64,000 bases of DNA. Origin: Hoeflea_A sp040932035 (GTDB lineage Bacteria > Pseudomonadota > Alphaproteobacteria > Rhizobiales > Rhizobiaceae). The notes under the pieces were generated by a model that was given only the letters and a program-made list of their open reading frames with translations, searched no databases and was not told the DNA's origin. Numbering within the stretch: position 1 is the stretch's first letter; every line of letters starts with the position of its first letter. A program made the translations under genes and the position numbers. Shown here piece after piece: positions 41,943-50,667 of this stretch. The DNA lies in NCBI RefSeq assembly GCF_040932035.1, contig NZ_JBFRBB010000001.1, forward strand, positions 248,001-312,000, written 5' to 3'.

Positions 41943-44510
41943 ATGGCGCAGGAGCAGCACGGGATCAATGTCAAAACCGTTCTGACGGGCCTTTTTGCCA
42001 TTGCCGTAACCTTTTTTGCATTTTACCTGCTTCATCACTTTACCGCCGACATGTCCTTGTCGGAGGTGATTACGGATATACGCAACACGCCCGTCAGCTA
42101 CATATTGCTCGCCGCTCTGATGACAATCATCAGTTTCACGGCCATTGCATGTTATGAAATCCTTGCGGTGCGCACCGCAGCTCCGGGGCGGGTTTCTTAC
42201 GCCACCGCAGCATGGGCCGGCATCGCGGGCTTCGCCATATCCGATGTTGCCGGGTTTCACGTCCTGACGGGCGGTGCACTGCGCTACCGGGTCTACAGCC
42301 AAAAGGGTCTTGAGATACCGCTGATCGGGCAGATTGTCGCTCTGTCCTGGATGTCGCTTTGGCTCGGCCTGTTTTTTCTGATCGGCACGGCGCTTGCGTT
42401 TTATCCCGGTGGGGTGCTCGTGCTGAAGGCTCTTCCGGATATCGCGGTCCGCGGTGTCGGTGTTGCAGTGCTCGTGTTGTTTGCCTTTTATTTCATCTGG
42501 GTGGCGACCGGTGACCGGACCATCGCCGTTCGCGGTGTACGCATCAATCTGCCCCGTATCGGAACCAGCCTCCTGCAGCTTCTGGCCGGTGTGGTCGATA
42601 TCGCCGCCTCGGCCGCGACGCTCTATGTACTGATGCCGGCCGATGCCGTCGGCTCGATCAGCGGCTTTTTTGTTATCTACATTTCTGCCGTCATACTCGG
42701 CGCCATGAGCCACTCGCCCGGTGGCCTTGGCGTGTTCGAAGCCACCATGATGGCCGGCCTCGGCCTTACCGGTCGCTCCGACGTCCTCGGTGCACTGGTA
42801 CTTTACCGGTTCATCTACTATTTCCTGCCGCTCGTACCCGTTGCCCTCACGTTGCTTTTCTTTGAGGTCGTTCGGGGGCACAAGGCAATCCGCCAGTCGA
42901 TCGGCGAGATCGGCAAGGCATCCGAGTCGCTCATCCCGCCGCTTGCTGCGGGGCTTGCCTTTGTCGGCGGGCTGGTCCTGCTGCTGTCCGGCTCGCTGCC
43001 GGCAAGCGCGCTGCGGCACGAATGGATCAAATCTGCGCTGCCTTTACCCTTTGTAGAATCCTCCCACCTGCTGGCAAGCCTCGCCGGCATTGCGCTCCTT
43101 GTTCTTGCCCACGCCCTTTTGAGGCGGCGCGAGAGCGCCTTTATCATGACCCTGCTGTTTCTGGGAGCGGGTGCCGTTTTTGCGCTCACAAAGGGCCTCG
43201 ACTATGAGGAAGCCGGCCTGCTGGTGGTGATCATCCTCTTTCTCCTGCCGTTTCGGGCGGCCTTTTATCGTAAGTCCGGTGAATCGCTTTTTGCGGTGAC
43301 CCCTTCCTGGCTGGCGATCATCGCAATCACAATTGCAGCCGCTGTCTGGCTCGGATTTTTTGCCTATCGGCATGTAGAGTATTCCAATCAGCTCTGGTGG
43401 GAGTTCTCCTGGAATGGCGATGCGCCGCGCTTCCTGCGCACCAGTGTCGCCCTGGTCGCCGTGTTGTTTGCGCTCGGGTTGCACATGATCCTCAACCGCC
43501 GCGCAATCCAGATCCCGGCGGATGAGCCGGTGCCCGACAGTGTGCGCCGGCTGGTCGAGGAAGCACCCGACCCCGACGCCACCATCGCACTTCTGGGAGA
43601 CAAGCATTTCCTCGTGTCCGACGATGAAAGCGCCTTTTTGATGTATGGCGTTTCCGGCGGCAGTTTCATATCCAAGGGGGATCCGATCGGCAGTCGCGAG
43701 CAGGCGGAGGCGCTTGCCTGGCGCTTTCGCGAGATGGCCGATCAGGGCGGATACCGTACTGTCTTCTATGCGGCCAAATCGGAATATTTGCCGCTCTATC
43801 TCGATATGGGTCTGTCGATACTCAAAATCGGTGAGGTCGCGCGCGTGGAACTGCCGGAATTCACGCTGGATGTGCCCCAGCACAAGAAATTGCGCTATGC
43901 CCGCAACCGCGGCAGCAAGGACGGCCTGACGTTCAGTATCGTCCCGAAGGCAAACGTGCCGTCCATCCTGCCGGAACTGAAGGCCGTATCCGATGCCTGG
44001 CTGGCCATAAAATCAGGCGGCGAAAAGCGATTTGCGCTTGGCTATTTCAAGGAAGATTATCTCAGTTGCTTTGACTGTGCCGTGGTCCGCAAGGACGACG
44101 AGATTGTTGCCTTTGCCAACATCATCCGCGGCGCGCAGATGCACCAGATATCCATCGATCTCATGCGCTACAGGCCGAAGGTCTCTTCGGTCATGATGGA
44201 TTTTCTTTTCGCCGAGCTGCTGCTTTATTCAAAAGACAAGGGCTATCACTGGTTCGATCTGGGAGCGGCGCCGCTTGCCGGGCTTGCCGACCATCCGTTG
44301 GCGACCTCGTGGAACCGTATCGGAACAATGATCTATCAGCACGGCGAGGAAATCTACCACTTCGAAGGCCTGCGCTCCTTCAAGGAAAAGTTCGGTCCGG
44401 TCTGGTCACCGAACTATCTGGCCTGCCCGGGCGGTTTGGCCGTGCCCAAGGTGTTGTTCGACGTGACCACTTTGATTTCCGGCGGGCGGCTGAAGGCGGT
44501 CAAGCGGTGA
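41943..44510 (+). CDS. mprF: MprF/LpiA, lysyl-phosphatidylglycerol synthase and flippase
   Basis: An 855-residue protein, the full family length. The N-terminal half (about residues 1-510) has 13-14 membrane segments and forms the flippase. The C-terminal part (about 530-855) is the DUF2156 synthase, with F-L-M-Y-G-V-S-G-G-S-F-I-S-K-G-D-P-I-G, Y-L-D-M-G-L-S-I-L-K-I-G and W-F-D-L-G-A-A-P-L-A-G-L. It moves lysine from lysyl-tRNA to phosphatidylglycerol and flips the product. In Rhizobium it is called lpiA (low-pH inducible). The stop overlaps the start of a VirJ/AcvB-like gene, which encodes the opposing hydrolase type. Confidence 0.95.
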   Translation: MAQEQHGINVKTVLTGLFAIAVTFFAFYLLHHFTADMSLSEVITDIRNTPVSYILLAALMTIISFTAIACYEILAVRTAAPGRVSYATAAWAGIAGFAISDVAGFHVLTGGALRYRVYSQKGLEIPLIGQIVALSWMSLWLGLFFLIGTALAFYPGGVLVLKALPDIAVRGVGVAVLVLFAFYFIWVATGDRTIAVRGVRINLPRIGTSLLQLLAGVVDIAASAATLYVLMPADAVGSISGFFVIYISAVILGAMSHSPGGLGVFEATMMAGLGLTGRSDVLGALVLYRFIYYFLPLVPVALTLLFFEVVRGHKAIRQSIGEIGKASESLIPPLAAGLAFVGGLVLLLSGSLPASALRHEWIKSALPLPFVESSHLLASLAGIALLVLAHALLRRRESAFIMTLLFLGAGAVFALTKGLDYEEAGLLVVIILFLLPFRAAFYRKSGESLFAVTPSWLAIIAITIAAAVWLGFFAYRHVEYSNQLWWEFSWNGDAPRFLRTSVALVAVLFALGLHMILNRRAIQIPADEPVPDSVRRLVEEAPDPDATIALLGDKHFLVSDDESAFLMYGVSGGSFISKGDPIGSREQAEALAWRFREMADQGGYRTVFYAAKSEYLPLYLDMGLSILKIGEVARVELPEFTLDVPQHKKLRYARNRGSKDGLTFSIVPKANVPSILPELKAVSDAWLAIKSGGEKRFALGYFKEDYLSCFDCAVVRKDDEIVAFANIIRGAQMHQISIDLMRYRPKVSSVMMDFLFAELLLYSKDKGYHWFDLGAAPLAGLADHPLATSWNRIGTMIYQHGEEIYHFEGLRSFKEKFGPVWSPNYLACPGGLAVPKVLFDVTTLISGGRLKAVKR

Positions 44511-45193
44511 GGGGGCTCCTTGCCGTTTTCTTTTTTGTCGCGGGTTTTGCAACAGCCATCGCTGAACCGGCGGTAGACGACCTGCCGGTCCATGTGACCG
44601 AACCCGCGCGCGAACAAATCAAGGCAGTTGTCATCCTGTGGTCCGGTGATGGCGGCTGGAGCGGTTCGATGCAGGGGATCGCCGACGCGTTGGCGGAGCG
44701 CGGCTACGGCGTTGCGGGGATAAGTTCGCTGCGTTATTTCTGGTACGAACAGGCGCCTGAAACCATGGCGGAAGATACCGACAGGCTTGTTGCCTATTTT
44801 TCTAGGCTATGGAAAAGCAACGATGTCATCATTGCGGGCTATTCCTTCGGCGCTGACACCATTCCCTTTGCCTGGCCCGTTTTGGCTGACGATACCCGCA
44901 GCAAGACCGCACTGATCGCGCTGATGAGCCCCTTCAAAAAGACCGAATTCGAAATTTCCCTGCTCGGAATGCTTGGCATCATTCGCGGCAGCCATGACGT
45001 GGCTTCTGCAATCGGAGCACTGCCGGCGGACCGCGTCCTGTGCCTGACGGGCGATGAAGAAACCGACATGGCCTGCGACATTTCCGGCGGATACGAAATG
45101 TCCTCGGTCCCGGGCGGCCACAGCTACGACAGGAACTGGCAACTGATTGCCGATATCCTGGACGGCGCATTTGAAAAACGCGCGCCCGACTGA
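44507..45193 (+). CDS. VirJ/AcvB-like periplasmic lysyl-PG hydrolase, single-domain form
   Basis: A 228-residue protein with a signal peptide (residues 1-21). The mature part has the alpha/beta-hydrolase features of the VirJ domain: L-W-S-G-D-G-G-W early, G-Y-S-F-G-A-D at the nucleophile elbow and P-G-G-H-S-Y-D near the end with the catalytic histidine. Agrobacterium AcvB has this domain after a second related domain and degrades lysyl-PG; here only one domain is present, as in VirJ. GTG 44507 overlaps the mprF stop (GTGA), so the two are translationally coupled. A longer frame inside mprF is rejected. Confidence 0.88.
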   Translation: MRGLLAVFFFVAGFATAIAEPAVDDLPVHVTEPAREQIKAVVILWSGDGGWSGSMQGIADALAERGYGVAGISSLRYFWYEQAPETMAEDTDRLVAYFSRLWKSNDVIIAGYSFGADTIPFAWPVLADDTRSKTALIALMSPFKKTEFEISLLGMLGIIRGSHDVASAIGALPADRVLCLTGDEETDMACDISGGYEMSSVPGGHSYDRNWQLIADILDGAFEKRAPD

Positions 45194-45216
45194 AAATTCT
45201 TCGAAACTGTTTGCTG

Positions 45217-45726
45217 TCAGCCCTTTTTGTCGCCCGAAGCGGCAAAATCTTCCGGTTTGTAAGCTGTCACGGCAGTATCGTCGACATAGTGCATGGCGCC
45301 GTTCGCCCAGAAACCGGTTTTGCCGGCCGTCGGAAAATAGGCGACATCGGTCGCCGTCCGCTCCCCGCCCATGAGGTAGACCAGATCTCCGGAACCATTG
45401 TTTGCCAGGTGATGTATGGCACCGTCGGTTGGGAAGCCGGCATAGTCGCCGGGGACTATGATCGCGCTCTCGCCGTCGATTGTCAGCGTTCCCTCGCCCT
45501 CCAGAACAAATATAAACTCCTCCTGGCCAGCGTGTGCATGCGGAAGAAATCCTTCCCTGCCCGCCGGGATGCGCCCGATGCTTACACCGAGCCTCTTCAG
45601 GCCGACGCGGTCGGAGAGCGGCAATATGCGCATTTCCGAATTGCTGTTTAGCGGGTGGCTGAAATGAAACGTCTGCTCCGGCGGAATTTCCGACGTGCGG
45701 ACAATGTGTTGCTCTGTCTTGGACAT
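45217..45726 (-). CDS. Cupin domain protein
   Basis: A 169-residue cytoplasmic protein with one double-stranded beta-helix. The cupin motif 1 is visible as G-x5-H-A-H-A-G-Q-E-E-F-I-F-V-L-E-G, with H, H and E as metal ligands. Motif 2 follows as P-T-D-G-A-I-H-H-L-A-N-N. The metal and substrate are unknown. Met10 (45726) is preferred to 45753, as it opens M-S-K-T-E and the lead before it is basic and unstructured. It is convergent with the VirJ-like gene, 23 bases away. Confidence 0.85.
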   Translation of the reverse strand: MSKTEQHIVRTSEIPPEQTFHFSHPLNSNSEMRILPLSDRVGLKRLGVSIGRIPAGREGFLPHAHAGQEEFIFVLEGEGTLTIDGESAIIVPGDYAGFPTDGAIHHLANNGSGDLVYLMGGERTATDVAYFPTAGKTGFWANGAMHYVDDTAVTAYKPEDFAASGDKKG

Positions 45727-45796
45727 GGGTGGTCGCGTTCCCCTTCGTTTCATGGAACAGGCGGCGTGTAAAACAGCAACCGGTCAGAGCAACGGC

Positions 45797-47386
45797 CTAG
45801 AAAAGACTGCCCTGATCCTTGCTGCCCTTCGGTGATTTGCCTTCGGCTTTCTTTGCCGCCGGTTTGCGGCGTGCGGGTGCCGCATCGCCGTCTGCGGTAA
45901 CCGCATTAACGCGGCCGTCGGCAAATTCAAGCGATATGGCATCGCCGCTCGCCAGCGAGGCAGCGCTGTCAACGGCCCGTTCCTTGGCGTCGCGAACAAC
46001 GGCATATCCGCGCTTGAGCACATTACGATAGGACATGGAGGTCAGGAGCCGCGCCGCTTCCTGCAACTGACGGCTCCGCCTTTCAGATAGCAGAGATACG
46101 ATCTCTCCGGATCGTCTTGCAAGGACCTGCAGCCGGTCGTGGCTGCGGGCAATCCTGTCGGTCGCCGGGCGCAGGGTAAGCCGGGCAGCCGCATTGGAAA
46201 GGCGGGCCGAGGACCGGTCGATCTGCCGCTCCACCTGCCGTTCGGCCCGAACACCGAATTCGGCGATCATCTGCCTTTTTTCCAGCACCCTGCGCTGCAG
46301 CGTTGCCGGTGTAAGCTGCGCGGCGCGGCGTTCGAAAAGCTGCCGCTTGTTTGCGGTGTTGAGTTGCAGCGCGCGGCCAAGACCGCCGGCACTTTCGTCG
46401 AAGCGGCGGCGCGGCAGCGCCAGAAGCATATCGATCGAGGGCAGGGCGCGGGCAAGCGCCCTTACATTCTGGCGGTTGGTATCGAGCGCTCGCGAAATGC
46501 TGCCTGACAGACGTGCTGAAATTGCCGCAAGGTTGGCTTCAAGCTCGGCCTTGACCGGCACTGCCATTTCCGCCGCGCCGGTCGGTGTTGGCGCACGCAC
46601 ATCCGCCGCATGGTCGAGCAGCGTCCAGTCTGTTTCGTGCCCGACGGCCGAGATCAGCGGGATATCGGATTCAGCGGCGGCCCGTACGACCGCTTCGTCG
46701 TTGAAGCCCCAAAGATCCTCAAGGCTGCCGCCGCCGCGCGCGACGATGAGCACGTCCGGCCGCGCGATCGCGTCGCCCGGCTGAAGTGCGTTAAAGCCCC
46801 GGATTGCCGCGGCAACCTCATCACCGCTGGTTTCACCCTGCACGCGCACCGGCCAGACGACAACGTGGACGGGAAAGCGATCGGTGATGCGATGCAGGAT
46901 ATCGCGAATGACCGCGCCGGTTGGCGACGTCACCACACCGATTACTTTTGGCATGTGCGGCAAAAGCTGCTTGCGGCCCTCGTCGAAAAGGCCTTCGGCG
47001 GCGAGCTTCTTGCGCCGCTCTTCCAGCAGCGCCATCAGTGCGCCGGCACCGGCCGGCTCGAGCGATTCAATGACGATCTGGTATTTCGAAGAGCCGGGAT
47101 AGGTCGTTACCTTGCCGGTGGCGATCATCTCCATGCCTTCTTCGGGCTTGAATTTGAGCTTGGAGAATACGCCGCGCCAGACCACCGCCTCGATGCGCGC
47201 CCGGTCGTCCTTCAGCGAAAAATAGGCATGGCCCGATGAATGCGGCCCGCGATAGCCGGATATCTCGCCGCGGATGCGCACATGCCCGAAGGCATCCTCC
47301 ACCGTGCGTTTGATGGAGCCGGAAATTTCGCTGACCGTATATTCGGCCAGGTTGCTTTGCGAATCGTCGAAGAAAGACTGAGCCAT
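45797..47386 (-). CDS. xseA: XseA, exodeoxyribonuclease VII large subunit
   Basis: A 529-residue cytoplasmic nuclease subunit. The start E-Y-T-V-S-E-I-S-G-S-I-K-R and G-E-I-S-G-Y-R-x-P-S-S-G-H-A-Y-F-S-L-K-D form the OB-fold region (residues 15-110). The catalytic core shows V-I-G-V-V-T-S-P-T-G-A-V-I-R-D-I, A-R-G-G-G-S-L-E-D-L-W-x-F-N-D and S-A-V-G-H-E-T-D. A long coiled coil and a lysine-rich end follow. With XseB it degrades single-stranded DNA from both ends. XseB is not in the window. Confidence 0.96.
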   Translation of the reverse strand: MAQSFFDDSQSNLAEYTVSEISGSIKRTVEDAFGHVRIRGEISGYRGPHSSGHAYFSLKDDRARIEAVVWRGVFSKLKFKPEEGMEMIATGKVTTYPGSSKYQIVIESLEPAGAGALMALLEERRKKLAAEGLFDEGRKQLLPHMPKVIGVVTSPTGAVIRDILHRITDRFPVHVVVWPVRVQGETSGDEVAAAIRGFNALQPGDAIARPDVLIVARGGGSLEDLWGFNDEAVVRAAAESDIPLISAVGHETDWTLLDHAADVRAPTPTGAAEMAVPVKAELEANLAAISARLSGSISRALDTNRQNVRALARALPSIDMLLALPRRRFDESAGGLGRALQLNTANKRQLFERRAAQLTPATLQRRVLEKRQMIAEFGVRAERQVERQIDRSSARLSNAAARLTLRPATDRIARSHDRLQVLARRSGEIVSLLSERRSRQLQEAARLLTSMSYRNVLKRGYAVVRDAKERAVDSAASLASGDAISLEFADGRVNAVTADGDAAPARRKPAAKKAEGKSPKGSKDQGSLF

Positions 47387-47442
47387 TAATCTATAGCGCC
47401 CGGATGATCGCCCACGGTCAAGGGTGGAATTGGCGCGAAGCG

Positions 47443-48387
47443 CTACCAGCTTGAAAACATCAGTCCGCTTTTGCTGCGATTGCGGCTCTTTCGCTGACCG
47501 GACCGGCTGTCGTTTTCCTCGTCCGGCGACGTCATGTTGTCGAGGCTCGCTGCGATGTGATCGGTGATCGCGTCCATCAGCACCGTCGGAACACCCGGTC
47601 TTCTGATCATGCCGATCTCGGCCGGCGGCAGGGCGGGAAATCCGTCGGCCGGCGTCAGGATACGCATGCCCGGCCGCAGCGCCGATTCCGGCAGGAGCGA
47701 AACAGCAAGGCCCGCCAGCACGGCCGATGCGACAACGGTCGAGGACCAGCTTGTGAAAAGCACGCTGTATTCGCGGCCGACGGAATCAAGCGCCGCGCAG
47801 CCTAGCTGGCGCCAGTCGCAATTGCGGCGCCCGACGGCGAGCGGCACCGGCACCTCCGCGTGCACCGAATGCGCCATTGAGGTCACCCATAAAAGCGGTT
47901 CCGAGCGAACCAGGATGGAATTTCTGACCTTCGGGTTATGCGTGACAAGGGCAATGTCCAGCTCGTTGCGGTTCAGTTTTTCAACGAGGTCCTTGGAGGG
48001 CTCGCAGGTGATTGTCAGTTCGACGTTCGGATTGGTCTTGGCAAAGCGGGCGATTATGTCCGGCATGTATCGGTCCGCATAGTCGTCGGGCGTGCCGAGA
48101 CGAATGGTGCCGGCCAGCGCTTCCTCGTCGAAGGCCGCAAGGGTCTCGTTGTTGAGCCGCACCAGCCGGCGCGCATAGGCAAGCAGGCGTTCGCCGTCGC
48201 TTGTCAGGCGGTTTATCCGGCCGTCCTTTTCGAACAGGGATTTTCCGACCCGCTCCTCCAGCCGCCGCATCTGCATCGAAACGGCCGACTGGGTCTTGTT
48301 GACCTCCGTGGCAGCGCGCGTGAAGCTGCCCATGTCGACAATCGCGATAAAGGTTCTCAGCTGGTCGATATCGAGCGGCGCCGCCAT
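47443..48387 (-). CDS. LysR family regulator, LsrB/VtlR-like
   Basis: A 314-residue regulator. The winged helix shows L-D-I-D-Q-L-R-T-F-I-A-I-V-D-M-G-S-F-T-R-A-A, then K-T-Q-S-A-V-S-M-Q-M-R-R-L-E, followed by the substrate domain with I-R-L-G-T-P-D-D-Y-A-D-R-Y. These match the LsrB (Sinorhizobium) and VtlR (Brucella, Agrobacterium) group, known to control small DUF1127 genes and AbcR RNA. A DUF1127 gene lies divergently next door here. ATG 48387 is preferred, as it aligns with the LsrB start; 48402 is in frame. Confidence 0.88.
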   Translation of the reverse strand: MAAPLDIDQLRTFIAIVDMGSFTRAATEVNKTQSAVSMQMRRLEERVGKSLFEKDGRINRLTSDGERLLAYARRLVRLNNETLAAFDEEALAGTIRLGTPDDYADRYMPDIIARFAKTNPNVELTITCEPSKDLVEKLNRNELDIALVTHNPKVRNSILVRSEPLLWVTSMAHSVHAEVPVPLAVGRRNCDWRQLGCAALDSVGREYSVLFTSWSSTVVASAVLAGLAVSLLPESALRPGMRILTPADGFPALPPAEIGMIRRPGVPTVLMDAITDHIAASLDNMTSPDEENDSRSGQRKSRNRSKSGLMFSSW

Positions 48388-48405
48388 ATTCCCGTCCATC
48401 AAAAA

Positions 48406-48448
48406 TAATGATCTTTATCATTAAAAACATTCACTAGACTAATTAGTC
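48406..48448. promoter_or_regulatory. Two palindromes between the LysR and DUF1127 genes
   Basis: TAATGATCTTTATCATTA (48406-48423) is an 18-bp inverted repeat and GACTAATTAGTC (48437-48448) a 12-bp perfect palindrome. Both lie just upstream of the LysR start and about 150-190 bases upstream of the DUF1127 start. They are candidate sites for the LysR protein; the second has the dyad shape common for this family. Confidence 0.5.
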
Positions 48449-48600
48449 AAGCTTTGAAATATTCACCTTGCCGAACTCCTCGAGTGCCGGCGGCGGCGTG
48501 TTTCCAAAATTCGATACCTGATTTGCTGACAACGATTCATGCCGTGATTACAGGAGCCTGATTGTCTGATGGGACGGCGGGCTCGGAAAGGAGAGATGAA

Positions 48601-48876
48601 ATGACCATCATTCATAAAAGCCTCGATACCCCGATCACAGGCAAACGCAGAGTGTTTCTGCAAGCAGCATGGACAAAGATTGTCTCTCTTTTTGGCCGCT
48701 ATCATAATCGGCGTTCCGTGTACAAGCTGAATGAGTTCAACGATCATCAGCTTGCCGATATCGGCCTGACGCGTGACGACCTTCGTTACGCGTTGCGTGG
48801 CGGTCCGTTCGATGATCATTCGATGGATCTGATGCGGGCGGCGATGCGCCGCCGTTCACGGCTTAACCAGCACTGA
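48601..48876 (+). CDS. DUF1127 (YjiS-like) small protein
   Basis: A 91-residue basic protein. The DUF1127 core is clear at about residues 40-65: Y-K-L-N-E-F-N-D-H-Q-L-A-D-I-G-L-T-R-D-D-L. Small DUF1127 proteins bind RNA and affect phosphate, carbon and stress traits in rhizobia. AGGAGA lies 8 bases before ATG 48601. It is divergent from the LsrB/VtlR-like gene, and its 3' side carries a hairpin-rich stretch that looks like a regulatory RNA, as known for DUF1127 loci in other alphaproteobacteria. Confidence 0.88.
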   Translation: MTIIHKSLDTPITGKRRVFLQAAWTKIVSLFGRYHNRRSVYKLNEFNDHQLADIGLTRDDLRYALRGGPFDDHSMDLMRAAMRRRSRLNQH

Positions 48877-48894
48877 TAGCGCCGAAAGGCCTGA

Positions 48895-49043
48895 ATTAGA
48901 CGCCCGCCATCCCTCCCGGCGGGCGCCGACCGCGGCGAATGCGCCTTTCCCCAAGCGCTTCTCCCGACGCCGCTTCCCCAGCGGGTCGCATGCCCTGTGC
49001 CCGCTCCTTCCCGGCGACTGCTGTGACAGTCGTCGGGCTTTTC
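48895..49043 (+). ncRNA. Candidate cuckoo/alpha-r14-like small RNA behind the DUF1127 gene
   Basis: Hairpin 1: CGCCCGCC (48901-48908) with GGCGGGCG (48918-48925), loop ATCCCTCCC. Hairpin 2: GCGC (48941-48944) with GCGC (48955-48958), loop CTTTCCCCAA. Hairpin 3: GAC-CCGC (48966-48973, one bulge) with GCGG-GTC (48981-48987), loop TTCCCCA. A further CTCCTTCCC follows at 49004-49012, overlapping the terminator stem. The loops are anti-Shine-Dalgarno-like, as in CcsR, cuckoo and alpha-r14 RNAs, which often lie beside DUF1127 genes. No own promoter is visible, so it may be processed from the mRNA. The ends are approximate. Confidence 0.6.
49010..49042 (+). terminator. Terminator of the DUF1127/small-RNA unit
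   Basis: CCCGGCGACTG (49010-49020) pairs with CAGTCGTCGGG (49027-49037), including one G-T pair, around loop CTGTGA, and is followed by CTTTT. It gives the candidate RNA a defined 3' end. Confidence 0.75.
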
Positions 49044-49152
49044 ATATGTTATGCACCAAGTATCTGGTGCCTGCTTTGAGCCCTTCCCGGACCTTCACAA
49101 CGATACGACTTTTGCTTATCCGTGCCCTAGGTCAAATACTCCCTGACCGCAA

Positions 49153-50667
49153 CTAGCAGTCGCGGGGCCGTCTATCGAGAGCTTCCGCGACAACGAGAGC
49201 GATCGTTTCACTCCGGCTAGTGCCATACGCTAGCGACCTCAAGGCGCCCATTGTAAGAGAGCTGGTATGTGGGTCGACAATGTAGCGGAGCAGTCGACTC
49301 GCAAGGCGGTCGAGTTCTACCGTGCTCCATTTATGCTCAACAGGTAGAAGCAACTCGTGGCCATAGTTATTGCGCACCGAATAAATCTCACGGGCGGCTT
49401 TCACGAATTCACGAAATTCTGGGCGTTCGAAACCGGGCTCTGCACCTTCCAATGCAAGCTTTGAGAGGATTTCGAGCAACTGCCTATGTCCTAAAGACCT
49501 TAAGACCTCGACTGCTTGAGGTGAACTCTGAGCAGCAGCAACAAACGATTGGCGCAAAAGAGCCTCTATCAGAGCATTGGCTACAACAATAGCCTCAGCG
49601 GCGAAACCGTAGGTGAGTAGCCGCTGAATTCGCGATGCGACATCCCAGAAATCAAATCGACGACCTTTTGTTGGATCGGTAAGAGAGAGTGCTGCCGTCC
49701 CATCCCGCCAATCAGACAATTCGAAGGAATGTGAGGGTTGGTGCTGGAAAGAGTGAAGGCGAACAACACCAGATTCCATCCGCGCTAGCACCAGGCTGGA
49801 CCGCAGCAATGTGGCTTCTTGCAAATATCCGGGTGGTGTCCCGCCGTATTCGGTTGTGAAAGCAAGAACTGCCATATTAGCCACCTCAGCGAACATAGCC
49901 GTCAAGAAGTAGTGTGCGTAGCTGATAAGCCATTCAACGCTGGGACCTTGCGATTCTCTGCGTCCCGATCTGATGAAGTGCTCTGCGAGAGCATCTTCAA
50001 GGAACGGCTTTATATCGTCGAGCACTCTTGGTCGGGAGTTCCGAAAGAGCTTCTGAAGCTTGCTTACTTCAATCTCCACTTCGATGACACCGAGTTGGAG
50101 AGGAATGAACTTTATGTCGGGCAAAGAGTTTTCTGACAGGCTGAAAGCCGAACCGAGTACCTCGGCCATATCGCCTGGATTGTCGGGAAGGTTTCTTATT
50201 CGGACACCGACTGTAATTGATTGCGCATCTGAGTGAGGAGTGAATTGAAAGGGACGCTCAATGGTTCGGATAATGTGGTCCCATCGCCTGTCAAATATCT
50301 TGCAGAGTATCAGACGCTCTACCTTTTCAGCAGGGTCGTGGCCCCTAGGCTTTGTAGGTGCTAGCTCACCCGCCCGTATTTGCTCCATAAGCAATCGAAA
50401 TACTGGATGAGATTCATCAATTGGGACGAAGCCACAGTTGGTGTCGTATCCAGTCAGTTCACCCATTTCCCCGACGACTTCCATAGCACTGGTTAGTGTC
50501 GGCTCGTTGACCGTACACTCGCCGCGCGTAATTTGTTCTTGGAGTAATCTGAAGTCCGTATTCCCCTCGGCAGTGGGAATGAATGAGTTCCCGGCACGAT
50601 ATCCGGTATGGTTCCCCCTCCAATCGTAGGTTTTTGTAACGGATTCCAGAGAATCGCCGATCCTCAA
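49153..50667 (-). CDS. Unknown 504-aa protein with a HEPN-like C-terminal motif
   Basis: The N-terminus holds two related modules (residues 14-57 and 62-107), both with T-G-Y, a following F-I/V-P, then F-R-L-L-x-E-Q-I-x-x-G-E; such short modules occur in phage-type proteins. The C-terminal helical part (about 340-465) contains V-R-N-N-Y-G-H at 431-437, an R-x4-H motif with N after R as in HEPN ribonucleases. No signal peptide or membrane segment. TTG 50667 has GGAGG 6 bases upstream. GC and codon use are lower than in its neighbours, which suggests transfer. Defence or toxin function is a hypothesis only. Confidence 0.75.
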   Translation of the reverse strand: MRIGDSLESVTKTYDWRGNHTGYRAGNSFIPTAEGNTDFRLLQEQITRGECTVNEPTLTSAMEVVGEMGELTGYDTNCGFVPIDESHPVFRLLMEQIRAGELAPTKPRGHDPAEKVERLILCKIFDRRWDHIIRTIERPFQFTPHSDAQSITVGVRIRNLPDNPGDMAEVLGSAFSLSENSLPDIKFIPLQLGVIEVEIEVSKLQKLFRNSRPRVLDDIKPFLEDALAEHFIRSGRRESQGPSVEWLISYAHYFLTAMFAEVANMAVLAFTTEYGGTPPGYLQEATLLRSSLVLARMESGVVRLHSFQHQPSHSFELSDWRDGTAALSLTDPTKGRRFDFWDVASRIQRLLTYGFAAEAIVVANALIEALLRQSFVAAAQSSPQAVEVLRSLGHRQLLEILSKLALEGAEPGFERPEFREFVKAAREIYSVRNNYGHELLLPVEHKWSTVELDRLASRLLRYIVDPHTSSLTMGALRSLAYGTSRSETIALVVAEALDRRPRDC

